Below are positions 24,601 to 34,656 of a stretch of DNA of 64,000 nucleotides, piece by piece (position 1 is the stretch's first letter; each line of letters starts with the position of its first letter). The stretch is from the NCBI GenBank assembly GCA_918807975.1, contig OU964919.1, forward strand, positions 16,510,001 to 16,574,000, read 5' to 3'. Under the pieces are notes generated by a model, which was given only the letters and a program-made list of their open reading frames with translations, was not told where the DNA came from and did not search any database. The position numbers and the translations under genes are program-made. Origin of the DNA: Aplidium turbinatum. Lineage: Eukaryota; Chordata; Ascidiacea; Aplousobranchia; Polyclinidae.

Positions 24601-27600
24601 TTTATTTTCACACGAGTCCGTTCAATCATAAACAGCTAAAACCGATTTCGATCAGCTAGCAGCTAAATCATCTTCAGTTAAGCTTATTCAAATAGAAATT
24701 ATTTCTGTCAGAAGATATTTCATTTTCTTGATTGATTCATTCATGCTCGCATATCTAATAATTCAATGCGTAAACACAGTGACGTACGCAAAGAGCGTGA
24801 GGGCTTATATTTCACCAACAGATAGCCTAGGGCCTAGGTTACCTTAAACCTTGGTCAGACTATAAAGTAACATTAGGCTACTCTTGATCAAAAATGTTAA
24901 CATTTTATCGAATGCCCCCTCCCCACTAACAAAATCCTGAGTACGCCACTCAACACAATCTCCATACGCGTGGTCCACTGGATTGAGTAAGCCAATACGT
25001 CGTCTACGTAAAACATCATATGCGAGACGTGAGGAGTGTTGTATCATCTATGGTTGTATCATATTATATTGTTTATTATAAATACAAAATCTATCCAAAT
25101 GAGTCCTCTAGCTGTTGCAAACTAACAAAACATCGTCAATGCAAGATGAGTAATGAGTATGGCAGGCTAATCTTACGGGTCTGCTACTATTCGGTGAGTC
25201 CGATTCGGTGAGTTCCTAACCTCTAACCCTAACCCCAAACCCTAAAACGGCAATAATAATTAGGCTACGGTACCCGATAATTTAAAAAAAAATGAAAAAA
25301 TCCCCCGTCAAGGGATCGGACTCACCGAATCGGACTCACCGAAACGGGCTATTCCGTAATCTTACACCATATAACTTGCTGATTATACAATATATAATTA
25401 CTAATTAGCAAATGGGCGTTTTTTTAATTTGTTTTCGATTCAAAAAGAATTTCGAATCAACCCCGAAAACCAAGAAAGGGCTGTTAAAACTCACGAACTC
25501 CTGTTAGTGGTGAAAAAACGCCAGTTCTCATCGACTAACAAAGGGACCAATGATGATGAACATTCAAACAAGTTGTACGAAATTACGCATAGAATATATA
25601 ATGCATGAGTGAACAATAGGGTGCGGCTGGTGCCCCATGATTTTAAAAACTGGAATCGTTTGACCCTTACTTTTTTTTGGTGGGGAGGTTAGGGGTATAA
25701 AACAATCTGTTAAAATTTCAGGAAAAATAAACAATGTTTAGGGGTAGCAGGTCACCCCCAAACTTTTGAACCCCCTCGCTCGCCCCGATAATCACGATTT
25801 TACAGTATCTACAGTTATACTTGGGCTAGAGAGTTGATTTATAGCTCAAAATGACCAGAAACCTCATATTTATATTAGTCTTTCTAACATTATATAGGTC
25901 TATATCCTTGAGAAATAAAGATAATGAGAAAAAACTATTTATCTCTTGTACGACAAGAATTATTTGGCATTAATGGTATATAATATACATAAAATTTATT
26001 TAAAAAACTTGTTCTATAACCGTGTAAGGGTATAACTAATACCTACTTTTAAAATAATTGCTAACTATTGTAATTTGCATATTTAATTTCAACAAAAACA
26101 AACATTCAACACATTACAAGGTAAAGCAGTAAGGTACAGTAGTATTGCATTAATTTATAATGCTAGAAACCACGATCTGCTGATTTCAGATTTTTCTTTC
26201 TTTGATTTGGTATTCTGGATGTCTGGCATTCTCAACCACTTGCAGGATATCTTGATGACGATCTTCTCTCTCTGCTGCCTCCAAAAAATCATGGCATAGC
26301 TTTACCCCTCTCTCGGCGGCATCGTTGACCACATGAAGACTTTGTACAATAGTATTAGCTTTTTGTACTGCTCATCTTCTGACCAATCTTTAATGCCTCG
26401 AAAAACATTCTGGGAAGTAGGCATTCTGGGAAAACACGGTCTGCCAAAACCTGTTCCATATCGGTTGGAAGCAGTTGTGGATCTTACCGAGAGCAAACAA
26501 TCAGCCATTTTCAGCTTCTCTTCGGGAGGGACAAGCCTCTGAGGGCAGAAGCAGCAAGCGTTTGGTCAATACGAACATAATGCAATAACGAGTTAATTAA
26601 ACCAAGATCATTCTTAGGTGCAGTGGCAAGATCAGTGGTTGTCAACCACCATGGAATGTGAGTTGTGACACTAAACTACAAACTGGACAAATTGGTGGAT
26701 TTTGGTCTGTTGCAGTGGTGTAACCACTTTTGCTTTGGGCAATTCCGTCACAATTTTAGAACTCATTAAGTCCATCTTCAACTCAAGCAATACAACAACT
26801 TCGACATCCAACATGCTTTATGCATGGCACCTGGTTTACGAAATGCAAAGTTCTTGACTATCTCACTATCACCAAGATAAACCAGCGTCAAATGCACCAA
26901 TTCTTTATAATCACCACGTACAAGCGATTGTGTCAATGCATTGTTACATAGATCAACAATGCTATGCCTTCGATCCTGGAGATGAGTTGGTGTGATTGGA
27001 ATATCCAAATTATCAACATCTCCATGGGTCAAAGAATCATAGTTTTCTTTGAATCTGGTAAATAATGTATCATGCATTCACTTTGGTAAATAAAATTTGT
27101 ATACAGTACCGTACCAAACCATTTCCAAAAATTTAGAAAAATGTTTCACAACTGAAAAATCACTAAATGGAACACATAACTATGCAACAAAGACTGCAAA
27201 TCTGTCCAAACTTTGCAAATCTATACCTGACTGACTCGTATAGGTAATCTTATCATCATCATCTTTCAGCCCTAACACAGTGATCAAGTTTTTTAACAGA
27301 AAGATATCTGACTCTGTACTTACCTTTTAAATACCATGCTATCAGGACTTTTAGAAACTTCCATGTTTAAACTATTCCATGAATGCGTTAGTACAACTTC
27401 GCCTATATGGTGTCAGCATGCAAACCACGGTAACTTTCGATTTAACTTCTTTTGAATAGATACACATACTGCCGTTTAAGATCCTGAAATCATATAATCT
27501 ATATGCCTAGTTGCTGAACTTGCTAAGAAATAATATTTCTCTTAGATACTGCATTTGTTACTGTACATCTATTTATATTTCTGTTATAATATGCGTACTG

Positions 27601-30600
27601 TTTCATATTTTATTGTTACTTACTACTCATAAAATATAGCCTTACAAGAATAATTCATAATAATCTGATTAATCTGGTCTGCCTTCTGCAATTGTATAGA
27701 TATTACTGTATTGAGTTAGCCTTTATTGAACTGTATTTTACTGAATTCTGATTATAAATGCCTGACTGAATTTTCTATTCTATATAATACTACCGGTATT
27801 AGAAGGCGTTGTGTCAAACACCATCCCTCTAACACACTCAGTGCAATTCCATTCCTTGAAATGTTCAATGGTAGCTTTTGAAATTAATTCTCCTGACTTT
27901 TGTGATGACTTATGTGGTAGTGCTGGAACTCCAAACAATAAAAACCCTAAAACACCATTTTTGGCAATATCTCTTTTTCTAACGGAAATAGACCTATATA
28001 ATGTTAGAAAGACTAATATAAATATGAGGTTTCTGGTCATTTTGAGCTATAAATCAACTCTCTAGCCCAAGTATAACTGTAGATACTGTAAAATCGTGAT
28101 TATCGGGGCGAGCGAGGGGGTTCAAAAGTTTGGGGGTGACCTGCTACCCCTAAACATTGTTTATTTTTCCTGAAATTTTAACAGATTGTTTTATACCCCT
28201 AACCTCCCCACCAAAAAAAAGTAAGGGTGAAACATCCATACAAGGGGCACCAGCCGCACCCTAGTGAACAACCTACTTTGCAATACTTTCACTTCAATTT
28301 AAACCAATGGAATCTAAGAACTAGCAACAGGCTTTGCAAATACTTCCTTGACGCCCACTCCCAACTTGTGATCATAGTAAAACGCTGTAATACTATAGAA
28401 AGTTCACGAAAACTTTATTCTAACATATTTCGGAAAAAAAATGAAACAAAACTCACCCAGTTGACGATTTTGTTTTATTTCAAATTTCAGAAAATCTTCG
28501 GTGGCACTATCTTTCACAAACGCGAAAACACCTCCAATATTTCTGCATTGCTTCAATGCTTCGCCGTAATTTGCAACTTGTCGTCCAAAATGATATTCAT
28601 AAGCGTCTCTTCGGTAAAATATTCCACTTGGACGCGTGAAAAGGATGTCTGAAGGATATAAGAAAAACGTCCTATTCTAAATGTTATGGTGAAAGAGTGT
28701 TTTTTCCAGACTGGTTTGTCTCATAAAAGAGAGTACCGGTACTAAATATTTAGTAGTTAGTCAAAAAACAACTGCTTTTGTAGCTTACAAAGACTTCAAA
28801 AACTAAATACGCCTTAGTTAGAGGTATTGTAATTTTTGTCATATTTACAGTTCCATAACTTCTACTGTACCGTAATTGTAATGAAAGACTAAAAATTGGT
28901 CTGCTAGACTGCTAGTTCATTGTAAACTATACTACACAGTTTAACAGTAAAAATACAACATCTCATAACATCAGTAAAAAGACAAGTATAATATATGGTA
29001 GGTGTTAGATAGGTCATTAAAATCCTAATTTTTTGCCCCATGCAAATGTATTTTTCAATTTTCGAATGCTTCTTACTGCCAAATCAATTAGAATATTTGT
29101 CTAAAACAAGATTATTTCTAATATGTGGAAACTTTGCTTCAGCCAATTGAATCTGAGAATTGTAGTGCCACTAACAGAGATCTTATGAGAGTCTGAAGAC
29201 CCTATCAGACGGAAATGACCTTTTTTACCCCTATGTTTAGAGCCCCAAACGTTCAATTTATGGTCATATGGTCGTCCAAATACCTGTTGAGTGTTGAAGA
29301 AACAACACTAATGTATTTTATTTGCTGCTAAACGACGGAAACTATAATCATTGTCACCCAACATGACAAGAAGCGCATCTACATGATCAGCAAAGTATAT
29401 TTCTTTGAAAAATCTTAATAGCAACGTCTCGAACATTATTTTTTGAAAACTTCATTGACTCGTTCAACAATATTAATAAATAGTGTTTAACTGTATAGTG
29501 TATCAGATATAGGCTAAAAACATAGTATTAGGCACCGAATCGTCAACCAGCGTGAATGGTTTAAACCTAATACTTCAAGAAGTTGCAAGTTAGCATGAAG
29601 TTAATATAGTAATGGCACATAGACTACACTGAACAGATAAAAAAAACATGAATCTTCAATGAAATTTGAAGTAAAACCATCTGTCTTAACCAATGAGTAC
29701 TGAATTGAGTTAGACATGTCCGGTCCATGTCCCCTCAATGTTCATGTCACATTGAACTGATCGGCAAACTTATTAAGTATAGTACAAAGCAGTGATCGTG
29801 CACAAGCTGTAAAACAGCCTAATTTTTGTTTTAATCTGTGTAACAGTACAGCACATGCATAATACTTGGGTTGGGTGTACATCGCCCACACTGTAAAGGC
29901 ACAGCAAACCCCATAGACAGTAGCCCAGTTGGCGTGGTTGAAACTGAAGGTGGCACAATTAACGCGATAACTTTTGCTACCATGGAAAACAGGAAATACC
30001 ATGCCTTCTGGTTGGGAGTTTGATGCATCCTACTGTACGGTTTGCAGAATTTTGCGATATTGGTACAGTAAGCTACGGTTTGATAAAGGCCAGATTGTAC
30101 ACTGTACAGTGTGTGCAAGGACAATCTGATGTTAGTACAGTAGAGTTATTTAAGGATTAAATGTAAAGATAGCACAGCACATTTTAGTTAATCTAGAAAA
30201 CTAGAAATATTGAATACATTGTGCTACAAACTGTTAGCTTGAACAATAATATCAATTCCTAATGGCTGTGTTTATGCCTTACCTGGAATCCTTGAACAAA
30301 TATAACGTGATTCTGTATTACACGGGTAGACTTTCCAAAACATGTTTACATCGTACATGGGTGCTATTCCTATTGTGACACATGACTGATTTGTTGCAGT
30401 GGTATTCGTGTCAGAAGGATCCCAATGTGAATATGTATCAATCAAACGGGAGTTATCAAGCCATACAAATTCGCTACGCTTGTTTTGCTGTACAGTCTTC
30501 AAACCAATATAAAAGGAATATGGATAAACTGCAAAAAATACAGGAGTTCATTACATCATAAAAACATGTAACGAGTGTCTCCGGGCCCGGATTTAGGGGG

Positions 30601-33600
30601 GGAGAGGGTGTAGTTTCTCCAGGCCCCCTTTTGCAGGGCCTCCCGACATGAAAAAATGTGAATTTATATCAATATTTTCTCTCAGCCTTAGAAGTTTCTG
30701 CAAAATGCCCTTTTTTTCTTTCAAGGTTAATTCTTAGTCACAAGATAGCGACTAAGCTTGGCGTAAAGGCATTAGCAATGGTGCTGGTGACTTTCAAGTT
30801 ACCTTGTAAAGCTTTTCACGCTCTCGGAGCAAAAAAATTTTTTTGCACGAGCCCCCCCGATCTAAAACTGCCTTGGGTCCCCCATAAGTTAAACTCACCC
30901 CTGCGTGTCTCTATTGTTTATCTCCACAATGGATGTTAGGTACATGCAGGGGAAAGCGGGGAAAAACGAACCACGGGGAAAAACAACTCTTTTTATAAGA
31001 CTTATGTCTGTAGCCACCTTTCTCCGTTACAACATACATTACCACAACGTTGTTCTTTGCTCCAGTTTGCATAAACCTTTACGCGACATTGTTGATGTGC
31101 AAAGCTTGATTTGTTTTTGTTTATTTTGTTACTTGGAAACCAAAAAATTATGTGGCAATCATTTGTAAAAAACGATTACATTTTTCATGAAACAATCACC
31201 ACGTGAAAAACTACATAAGTATACAGCAAACTGCTCAACTTGGTTAACCACAAATATAAAATCTGCAATAGACGAATCGCCCACGCGTGAGAAACGTGGG
31301 AATTCGGTGTAGGAAGTAGCCTGAGGAAGCCGTTTGTTCTGAAACTTGTTGCTGTAATAATTAAAGTAATATTGAAAGTTTTATTGAAGCTTTAAATTAA
31401 TGTTAAACCCAAAATCTTACATCTGCTACATATTCATGCCAAGTATCTATCTATGGCATTTCGGACAACCACAACACTTCAATCGCCAGTTTGCTAAGAA
31501 AAACCTAAATGTAGCGGTTGCAGGTCGATTCGTCCACTGAAGATGTTTAAACGACTTTCAATAAACAGAAGAACAAATCAGGACAAAAACAACTTTCATT
31601 TATTTAATTATTTGTAATATCTTATTTAAGGTTACTGAACTTCTTGTGAGAAATATTAGCAAACTGTTTCTGCCAATACATTTATTATCTAAACTAAATT
31701 TGCTTAAATAAGTTTCTATCAGTCTATTTATGTCTACCCTTTGGTTTTCTGTCAGGTGTAATTTCCTTTTCATTGTAAAACTATTGGTTTTGAAGCAACT
31801 TTAAGGACAGAAAAATGAATTTAGCTGTGAGATTTAAAGTGCCTGCGACAGGAAAATAAATTCGCTAAATGTACCTAAGATACCAAAGAGATGACACTAA
31901 CAAACTTCCCCGACCAGCAAATCGTAAAAAATATCAACAGGCTACTAAGTTACACGCTTGTAAACTTTCGGCGAATCTGGCACTCATTCAATTGCAAAAA
32001 TAAAAACGGCAACACCGCTGTGACGTCACCATGGGTGGGAAAGATACTTTCTTTCTCTGTGGTGAGTTGGTAAGGTATGGTACGACTACTGCAAAACGTC
32101 AATGTGTCGGGCTCTGTTGGTCTAAACTAAAGAATGTGCAAAATGAGAATTACAGAAATGAAAAAGTCAACTTATTATTACTATCAGGTTTAGATCAAAT
32201 AGGTTGAGTTTATTTTTATCAAACAACATCTCAATTCAATTGAAATTGCAGTTTTTTTAACCTCTTGTAGGGCTACAATTTTGATAATTTTTTATTTGTC
32301 CTAATCTGGCTATAGCCATTTGCAGTGTAACAGCTCAGTATCTCACATACATTTATCCTTAATTTAGGGTTGAGGTAATGCCTGCAAATTGCTGTTTATG
32401 TGACAGTGTGGTGACAAAGACGTGTGCTATCTTTTCACGCTTTCAAACAAAACAAGGTGCTGAGAAGAAAATAGTCAAAGTTTTCTTCAAGTGTTCGAAA
32501 GTTGGATGGACCATACAAAACTAGTCGTCTATGTTTTCTTCACTTCACTGGAGATGATTTTGTTAACACCACCAACCCGATTTGGATCTTCCCAGCAATG
32601 AGTGGCGTGCTGGGAACTCTATAGGTGGTGAGTTTGCCACAAGTGCGAGTCTATGCCTCAGCCCAATGAATGTGTATGTTGCCATGAAGTGCCACAGACG
32701 AAAGAACTTTTGAAGAAAGATGCATCTAGCTGTGTATGTGTTAACAATTTGACCGATTTTGAGGCACACTTACATCCTGCACTTCTGGGTAGCCTACTTT
32801 TTTAATGAAGAGCAGGAAGAACTGGGGAAAAAACAATAAACTGAAAGGAGAAAACAGAGACCTATCAAAAGAGTAAGGATGTTACATTAGGTTAAAAATA
32901 CCCTAAACGCTAAAGAATGCACACTAAAAGAAGCGATTTTATTTCCTTGCAGGCAGAATCAGTAATTAGTCGCTTACAAGCATGTATTGGAGTCGATACT
33001 AGGCTACAAGATGATGCTCTCGGAAGCAACAATCGGATTGTGCTGCCGTCATGCATTGTTTGGCGAATCCGAAACAACTTTCCAAGTCCAGATGGCCATT
33101 ACACCGAATTTCAATGGCCAACAAAGGCACATTATGAGAGAGAACTTTTATTTATGGATAGTGATGAATGATGAAGAATTAAATATGAATGATGATTCGT
33201 ATGATTTCTTCATTTTTCACTTCAAGTATATTTTAGGCTTTGTAGGAACGTATCCAGTAGAGTTTTATTAAACTGCAAAAAGCAATAAATCTTTGAAAAA
33301 AGCAACCGCTTGTACCAACTCCGACCAAACTGTAATCCACCAATTACATCCAGAAGCATTTGTTTTATCCGTCGTTAACGACGCCCACCCAGGATGACGT
33401 AATACCACCAAAGTCATCCCAGAACAGTGGAATATGGAGTTTCGCCGGTGGTAGCGCTGCGAAGCAGCCGTTTTGTATAAATTTTGCCCTAACCAGTCGA
33501 GCTTCGAGGTTAAGATTAAAAAGTTCCACAATTCTGCGCTAAGAAATGCTTAGAAAAGTGACTATACTTGGGTCCAACCTGTCAGGGGCACTTTAAGGAA

Positions 33601-34022
33601 AATAAACATACTTTCATATTTAATACTTTTAAAAGGCTAAGAAAAAAATATTCTGCATGTTGTTCCACGCGCATCGATCTGATATTGAAACGGTGCAGAA
33701 AGTACAAGTGGGAACAAAAGAAATTATACAATATACAAACATGAAAAATGCATTAAAGTAAAAAAATAATTATCATCACTAAAATAATAAACTTACGTCT
33801 AGTCTTATGATTGATTATTGTTGTATACAAGAATGATGCCAAGGATTTATGTTTAACGATGGCAAGACCAGCTTTCAATTTTTCACAATTATCTTCGGCT
33901 ACAGATATATTTGGAACTGTTCCACCCAAGAAATACTCATACTGCTCATGCCGGATGAAGTTGCTGCTTTGTCCGTGCGATAACATAATCATTGATGATA
34001 ATACAATCATCAAGGCATTCAT
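12537..34022 (-). CDS. Three-CTLD transmembrane lectin-like receptor, gene B (7 exons seen)
   Basis: Paralogue of gene A lying downstream of it in transcript direction. Exons: 34022-33797, 30528-30283, 28648-28457, 23554-23114, 22662-22417, 13658-13556, 12657-12537. Together they make 1575 nt, about 524 aa, in one frame. Residues 1-18 are a signal peptide. CTLDs span about 20-157, 160-305 and 306-450, the helix about 456-477, and the tail runs to 524. CTLD2 keeps E-P-N and W-N-D, the classical calcium and mannose-type pair. CTLD3 has E-P-D and W-K-D, and CTLD1 neither. No counterpart of the 45-nt spacer exon of gene A was found. Exon 5 can join the membrane exon directly in frame, but a small exon in the 8.8-kb intron could have been missed. 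Inferred role: surface recognition or uptake receptor. Confidence 0.84.
13556..13658 (-). CDS. Gene B exon 6: transmembrane helix
   Basis: 103 nt, acceptor ACGTTTTAG, donor CAG|GTACAA, entering in phase 1 and leaving in phase 2. Encodes D-V-L-A-A-I-G-V-S-L-F-L-L-F-C-I-G-M-I-V followed by basic residues. Identical in length and phase to the membrane exon of gene A. Confidence 0.85.
14268..15331. mobile_element. hAT-type non-autonomous element with perfect 8-bp duplication
   Basis: CACACGTA is present on both sides (14260-14267, 15332-15339). Ends CAGGATTGATC and GATCAACCCTG. Sub-terminal GTTTTGACCAC and GGTCAAAAC words recur in both orientations. Lies in the region between the membrane and CTLD exons of gene B. 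Confidence 0.83.
14493..14912. mobile_element. MITE with TACCGTATTTGACCATAA ends
   Basis: Left TTACCGTATTTGACCATAAA and right TTATGGTCCGTAAAATACGG are inverted. Words like TATAAGGCGCAC recur near both ends. Nested in 14268-15331. This end type is widespread in animal genomes. Confidence 0.7.
15567..15705 (+). repeat. tRNA-headed SINE, internally deleted copy
   Basis: Begins GCTCCGTTAGCTCAGTGGTT, an A-box tRNA head. The body then has AAGTATGCGAAACTACCAGG and GGCTTTGTCAGTCCGAGGAT, which also occur in the minus-strand copy at 40790-41045. The B-box part is missing here. Confidence 0.75.
15892..16272. repeat. Element bounded by inverted CTGATTTGTCACATTTTGCA
   Basis: The 20-bp word at 15892 returns as its exact complement ending at about 16267, about 375 bp in all. 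Probably a small MITE with no coding content. Confidence 0.65.
16817..16922. repeat. Two tandem hairpins built on AGCTCATTTTGTC
   Basis: GACGAAATGAGCTA and TAGCTCATTTTGTC form one hairpin, CACAATGAGCTA and TAGCTCATTGTGTC a second. Degenerate forms recur at about 16985 and 17064. Confidence 0.55.
16923..17758. other. No gene seen
   Basis: Contains a transposon-end-like GTTACGCCACTG at about 17368 without a partner, and an open frame (17386-17589) with no recognised domain. Confidence 0.45.
17759..18344. mobile_element. TTAA-flanked MITE, copy 1
   Basis: TTAAAGGGATACTAAAGG at the left and CCTTTAGCATCCCTTTAA at the right are inverted and bounded by TTAA, the target of piggyBac and Kolobok transposons. 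A second copy in the same orientation is at 42541-43076. Confidence 0.8.
18345..19067. other. No gene seen
   Basis: Open frame 18286-18504 overlaps the MITE end and is an artefact. The rest has no recognised feature. Confidence 0.45.
19345..19943. repeat. Inverted repeat, about 160-bp arms with hammerhead-like core words
   Basis: Each arm contains ATAGGCATACGAAGCCGAGC at its outer edge and CCTGAAGAGGACATCTTGTG followed by ATGTCGAAAACG inside. CTGAAGA, a 6-bp stem and GAAA resemble a hammerhead or Penelope-type terminal repeat. The cleavage helix is not convincing. Confidence 0.65.
20577..21190 (+). pseudogene. hAT transposase remnant
   Basis: 20577 begins M-K-Q-S-Q-T-S-I-R-T-F-L-K-P, a typical opening of ZMYM/TTF-type hAT proteins. 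21109-21190 encodes A-L-K-T-Y-I-V-L-P, S-S-A-C-E-A-E-R-S-F and H-R-L-K-T-W of the dimerisation domain. The middle is largely missing and the C-terminus runs into a MITE. Confidence 0.7.
21242..21818. mobile_element. AAGGTTGG MITE, copy 2 (reverse orientation)
   Basis: Reverse-oriented copy of the 6306-6919 element, sharing both ends and the interior. Inserted in the 3' part of the hAT transposase remnant. Confidence 0.78.
22417..22662 (-). CDS. Gene B exon 5: second half of CTLD3
   Basis: 246 nt, acceptor TTTTTTACAG, donor GTGAAT. Encodes F-F-I-G-M-K-R, F-Q-W-I-D-G-S, G-E-P-D-N, E-K-C-V-I-M-G-D, T-W-K-D-A-S-C and R-F-I-C-Q-R. Confidence 0.9.
22737..22817. repeat. Intronic 81-bp hairpin
   Basis: AGCAACCAGGTTTGGTTACT returns as a near-exact complement with a short loop. 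It sits 75 bases upstream of the gene B exon 5 acceptor in transcript direction, so it could form in the pre-mRNA. Confidence 0.75.
23114..23554 (-). CDS. Gene B exon 4: end of CTLD2 fused to start of CTLD3
   Basis: 441 nt, acceptor TGGTTACAG, donor GTAAAT. Encodes Y-Y-I-G-L-L-R, F-Q-W-I-D-G, N-E-P-N, F-C-V-T, G-W-N-D-I-R-C and R-Y-I-C-Q-R. The next domain then starts with F-E-Y-H-F-G-H-P-V-K-N-Y and R-E-C. E-P-N plus W-N-D is the best preserved calcium site in the window. Confidence 0.92.
23760..23890. repeat. Penelope-type terminal-repeat-like fragment
   Basis: On the minus strand, ACTGAAGATGAAGAC and, 28 bases on, TCGAAACGTTTGCTGAAC flank a possible stem. CATGTTCAGCAAACGTTT and AACGTTTACTGAACATA at the edges are inverted. 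Confidence 0.4.
24100..24205 (+). repeat. Degenerate short tandem repeat (TTTAGGTGC...)
   Basis: Three or four GC-rich units start with T-AGGTGC and contain GCACTGTG or ACACTGTGG, in contrast to the AT-rich surroundings. No coding frame. Confidence 0.5.
24777..24951. mobile_element. Small MITE with GTGACGTACG-type ends
   Basis: CAGTGACGTACGC at the left and GAGTACGCCACTC at the right are imperfect inverted ends. The right part has a CCCCCTCCCC tract typical of this end type. Target duplication unclear. Confidence 0.5.
25177..25356. mobile_element. Foldback MITE with 9-bp duplication, copy 1
   Basis: Perfect TAATCTTAC on both sides (25168-25176, 25357-25365). Internal ATTCGGTGAGTCCG words repeat in both orientations around a telomere-like CTAACCCTAACCCC tract. 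Nine-base duplications suggest the MULE group. Confidence 0.85.
25617..28263. mobile_element. DNA transposon with TAGGGTG ends and long inverted repeats, copy 1
   Basis: Perfect GTGAACAA duplications (25609-25616, 28264-28271). Inverted repeats of roughly 300 bp begin TAGGGTGCGGCTGGTGCCCC. A minus-strand protein remnant at 27077-26186 is related to the one in 60603-62980. I do not recognise the superfamily. The ends and 8-bp duplication would fit hAT or P-like elements, but the protein does not look like hAT. Confidence 0.88.
26186..27077 (-). pseudogene. Transposase-like protein of unknown family, copy 1
   Basis: Encodes Y-K-E-L-V-H-L-T-L-V-Y-L-G-D, F-R-K-P-G-A-M-H-K, W-M-S-K-L-L-Y-C and, after a frame change, V-V-N-D-A-A-E-R-G-V-K-L-C, D-F, I-L-Q-V-V-E-N-A-R, ending at TGA 26188-26186. 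The same motifs in the same order occur in 61561-62504. Function inferred from position between long inverted repeats. Confidence 0.7.
28457..28648 (-). CDS. Gene B exon 3: first half of CTLD2
   Basis: 192-nt exon read on the minus strand: acceptor ATCCTTCAG before 28648 and donor GTGAGT after 28457. Encodes Y-E-Y-H-F-G-R-Q-V-A-N-Y, K-Q-C and F-A-F-V-K. Same length and phases as exon 3 of gene A. Confidence 0.88.
28649..30282. other. Gene B intron 2, no other feature seen
   Basis: About 1.6 kb between exon 2 and exon 3. Overlapping open frames at 29742-30124 show no domain and are probably chance. Confidence 0.5.
30283..30528 (-). CDS. Gene B exon 2: second half of CTLD1
   Basis: 246 nt, acceptor TTTTTTGCAG, donor GTAAGG, phase 1 at both ends. 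Encodes F-Y-I-G-L-K-T, F-V-W-L-D, Q-S-C-V-T, V-Y-P-C and R-Y-I-C-S-R. The sugar-binding triad is replaced (D-P-S-D) and the W-N-D position reads W-K-V, so this domain is probably not a classical sugar binder. Confidence 0.88.
30582..30904. mobile_element. Possible small transposon flanked by GTGTCTC
   Basis: GTGTCTC lies on both sides (30575-30581, 30905-30911). G- and C-rich ends with transposon-like CGGATTTAGGGGGG and CTCACCCCTGC. The ends are only weakly inverted. Confidence 0.45.
31300..31400 (+). repeat. Penelope-type end-like fragment
   Basis: CCTGAGGAAGCCGTTTGTTC followed by TGAAACTTGTTGC and a TTAAAGTAATATTGAAAG tail resembles Penelope terminal sequences. No protein was found nearby. 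Confidence 0.35.
32620..33171 (+). pseudogene. P2X7 C-terminal-like zinc-binding domain, broken
   Basis: Plus-strand frames inside gene B intron 1. The first part (about 32620-32802) gives C-H-K-C-E-S-M-P, E-C-V-C-C-H-E-V-P and L-T-D-F-E-A-H-L-H-P. The second (about 32990-33130) gives R-I-V-L-P-S-C-I-V-W-R-I-R, F-P-S-P-D-G-H-Y-T. This order matches the cysteine-rich ballast domain at the C-terminus of P2X7, which also occurs in other animal proteins. A stop replaces a residue in the expected R-W-C start, and the parts lie in different frames, with an acceptor-like TTTCCTTGCAG at about 32950. Either a decayed gene fragment or part of a transposon. Confidence 0.55.
33797..34022 (-). CDS. Gene B exon 1: signal peptide and first half of CTLD1
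   Basis: ATG at 34022-34020. The leader M-N-A-L-M-I-V-L-S-S-M-I-M-L-S-H-G is followed by Y-E-Y-F-L-G-G-T-V and the first CTLD cysteine (D-N-C). Donor GTAAGT, phase 1. Clearly paralogous in layout to exon 1 of gene A. Confidence 0.87.
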
Positions 34023-34656
34023 AATTTAAGTTTGCAAACCAACACCATCCTGATTTTAAGAAAACATGCATATTGCTTTATGTCTGCCGCTATTCTTGTC
34101 TTATATCATACATTTAATTTTTAAATACTGCTTCAAAAACTGTGAACTGTTAAAATCCATAGGCCTATGATATAATATACAAACTCGTAACTATATTCTA
34201 CTGCATTTCAAAACTACCGGTATATATAATTATATAACAAAGTTTTCTTAAAAAGAAAAATATGTACCAGTATATATATTTTTTAATCTCTACCTGCACT
34301 CCTGCAGTGCTTGGTTTTCAGTTTCTCAGTGACTTGATAAATTTGCATTAGAATAAGTTAGTTAGTTTACTTCACAATGTAGATACTAACAACTTGTTTT
34401 AGCCTGATGCTGCGAGTTCGCAGTGGTACCATAATAGCAAATTTCACTAGCTTAAATTGTAACACAGTTCCCTAGTCATGTGCTATGACAAATGGTGTTG
34501 AGATCAGTGGGCTGTTGTTTTTTTGCAGTTGTTGTTTTATGCGGTTCTTTTGTTTGGAATGAGGCTGCTGTCTTGAATGCTGTCTGTTAAGTTTCTGTGT
34601 TATTAGGCGTATTACTGTGAAATTTTGTTAATTTGATTAATAGATTAATCTATTGT

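Noticed and set aside
29742-30124. Overlapping minus-strand open frames in gene B intron 2
   Set aside because: Three frames overlap with no recognisable motif; probably chance.
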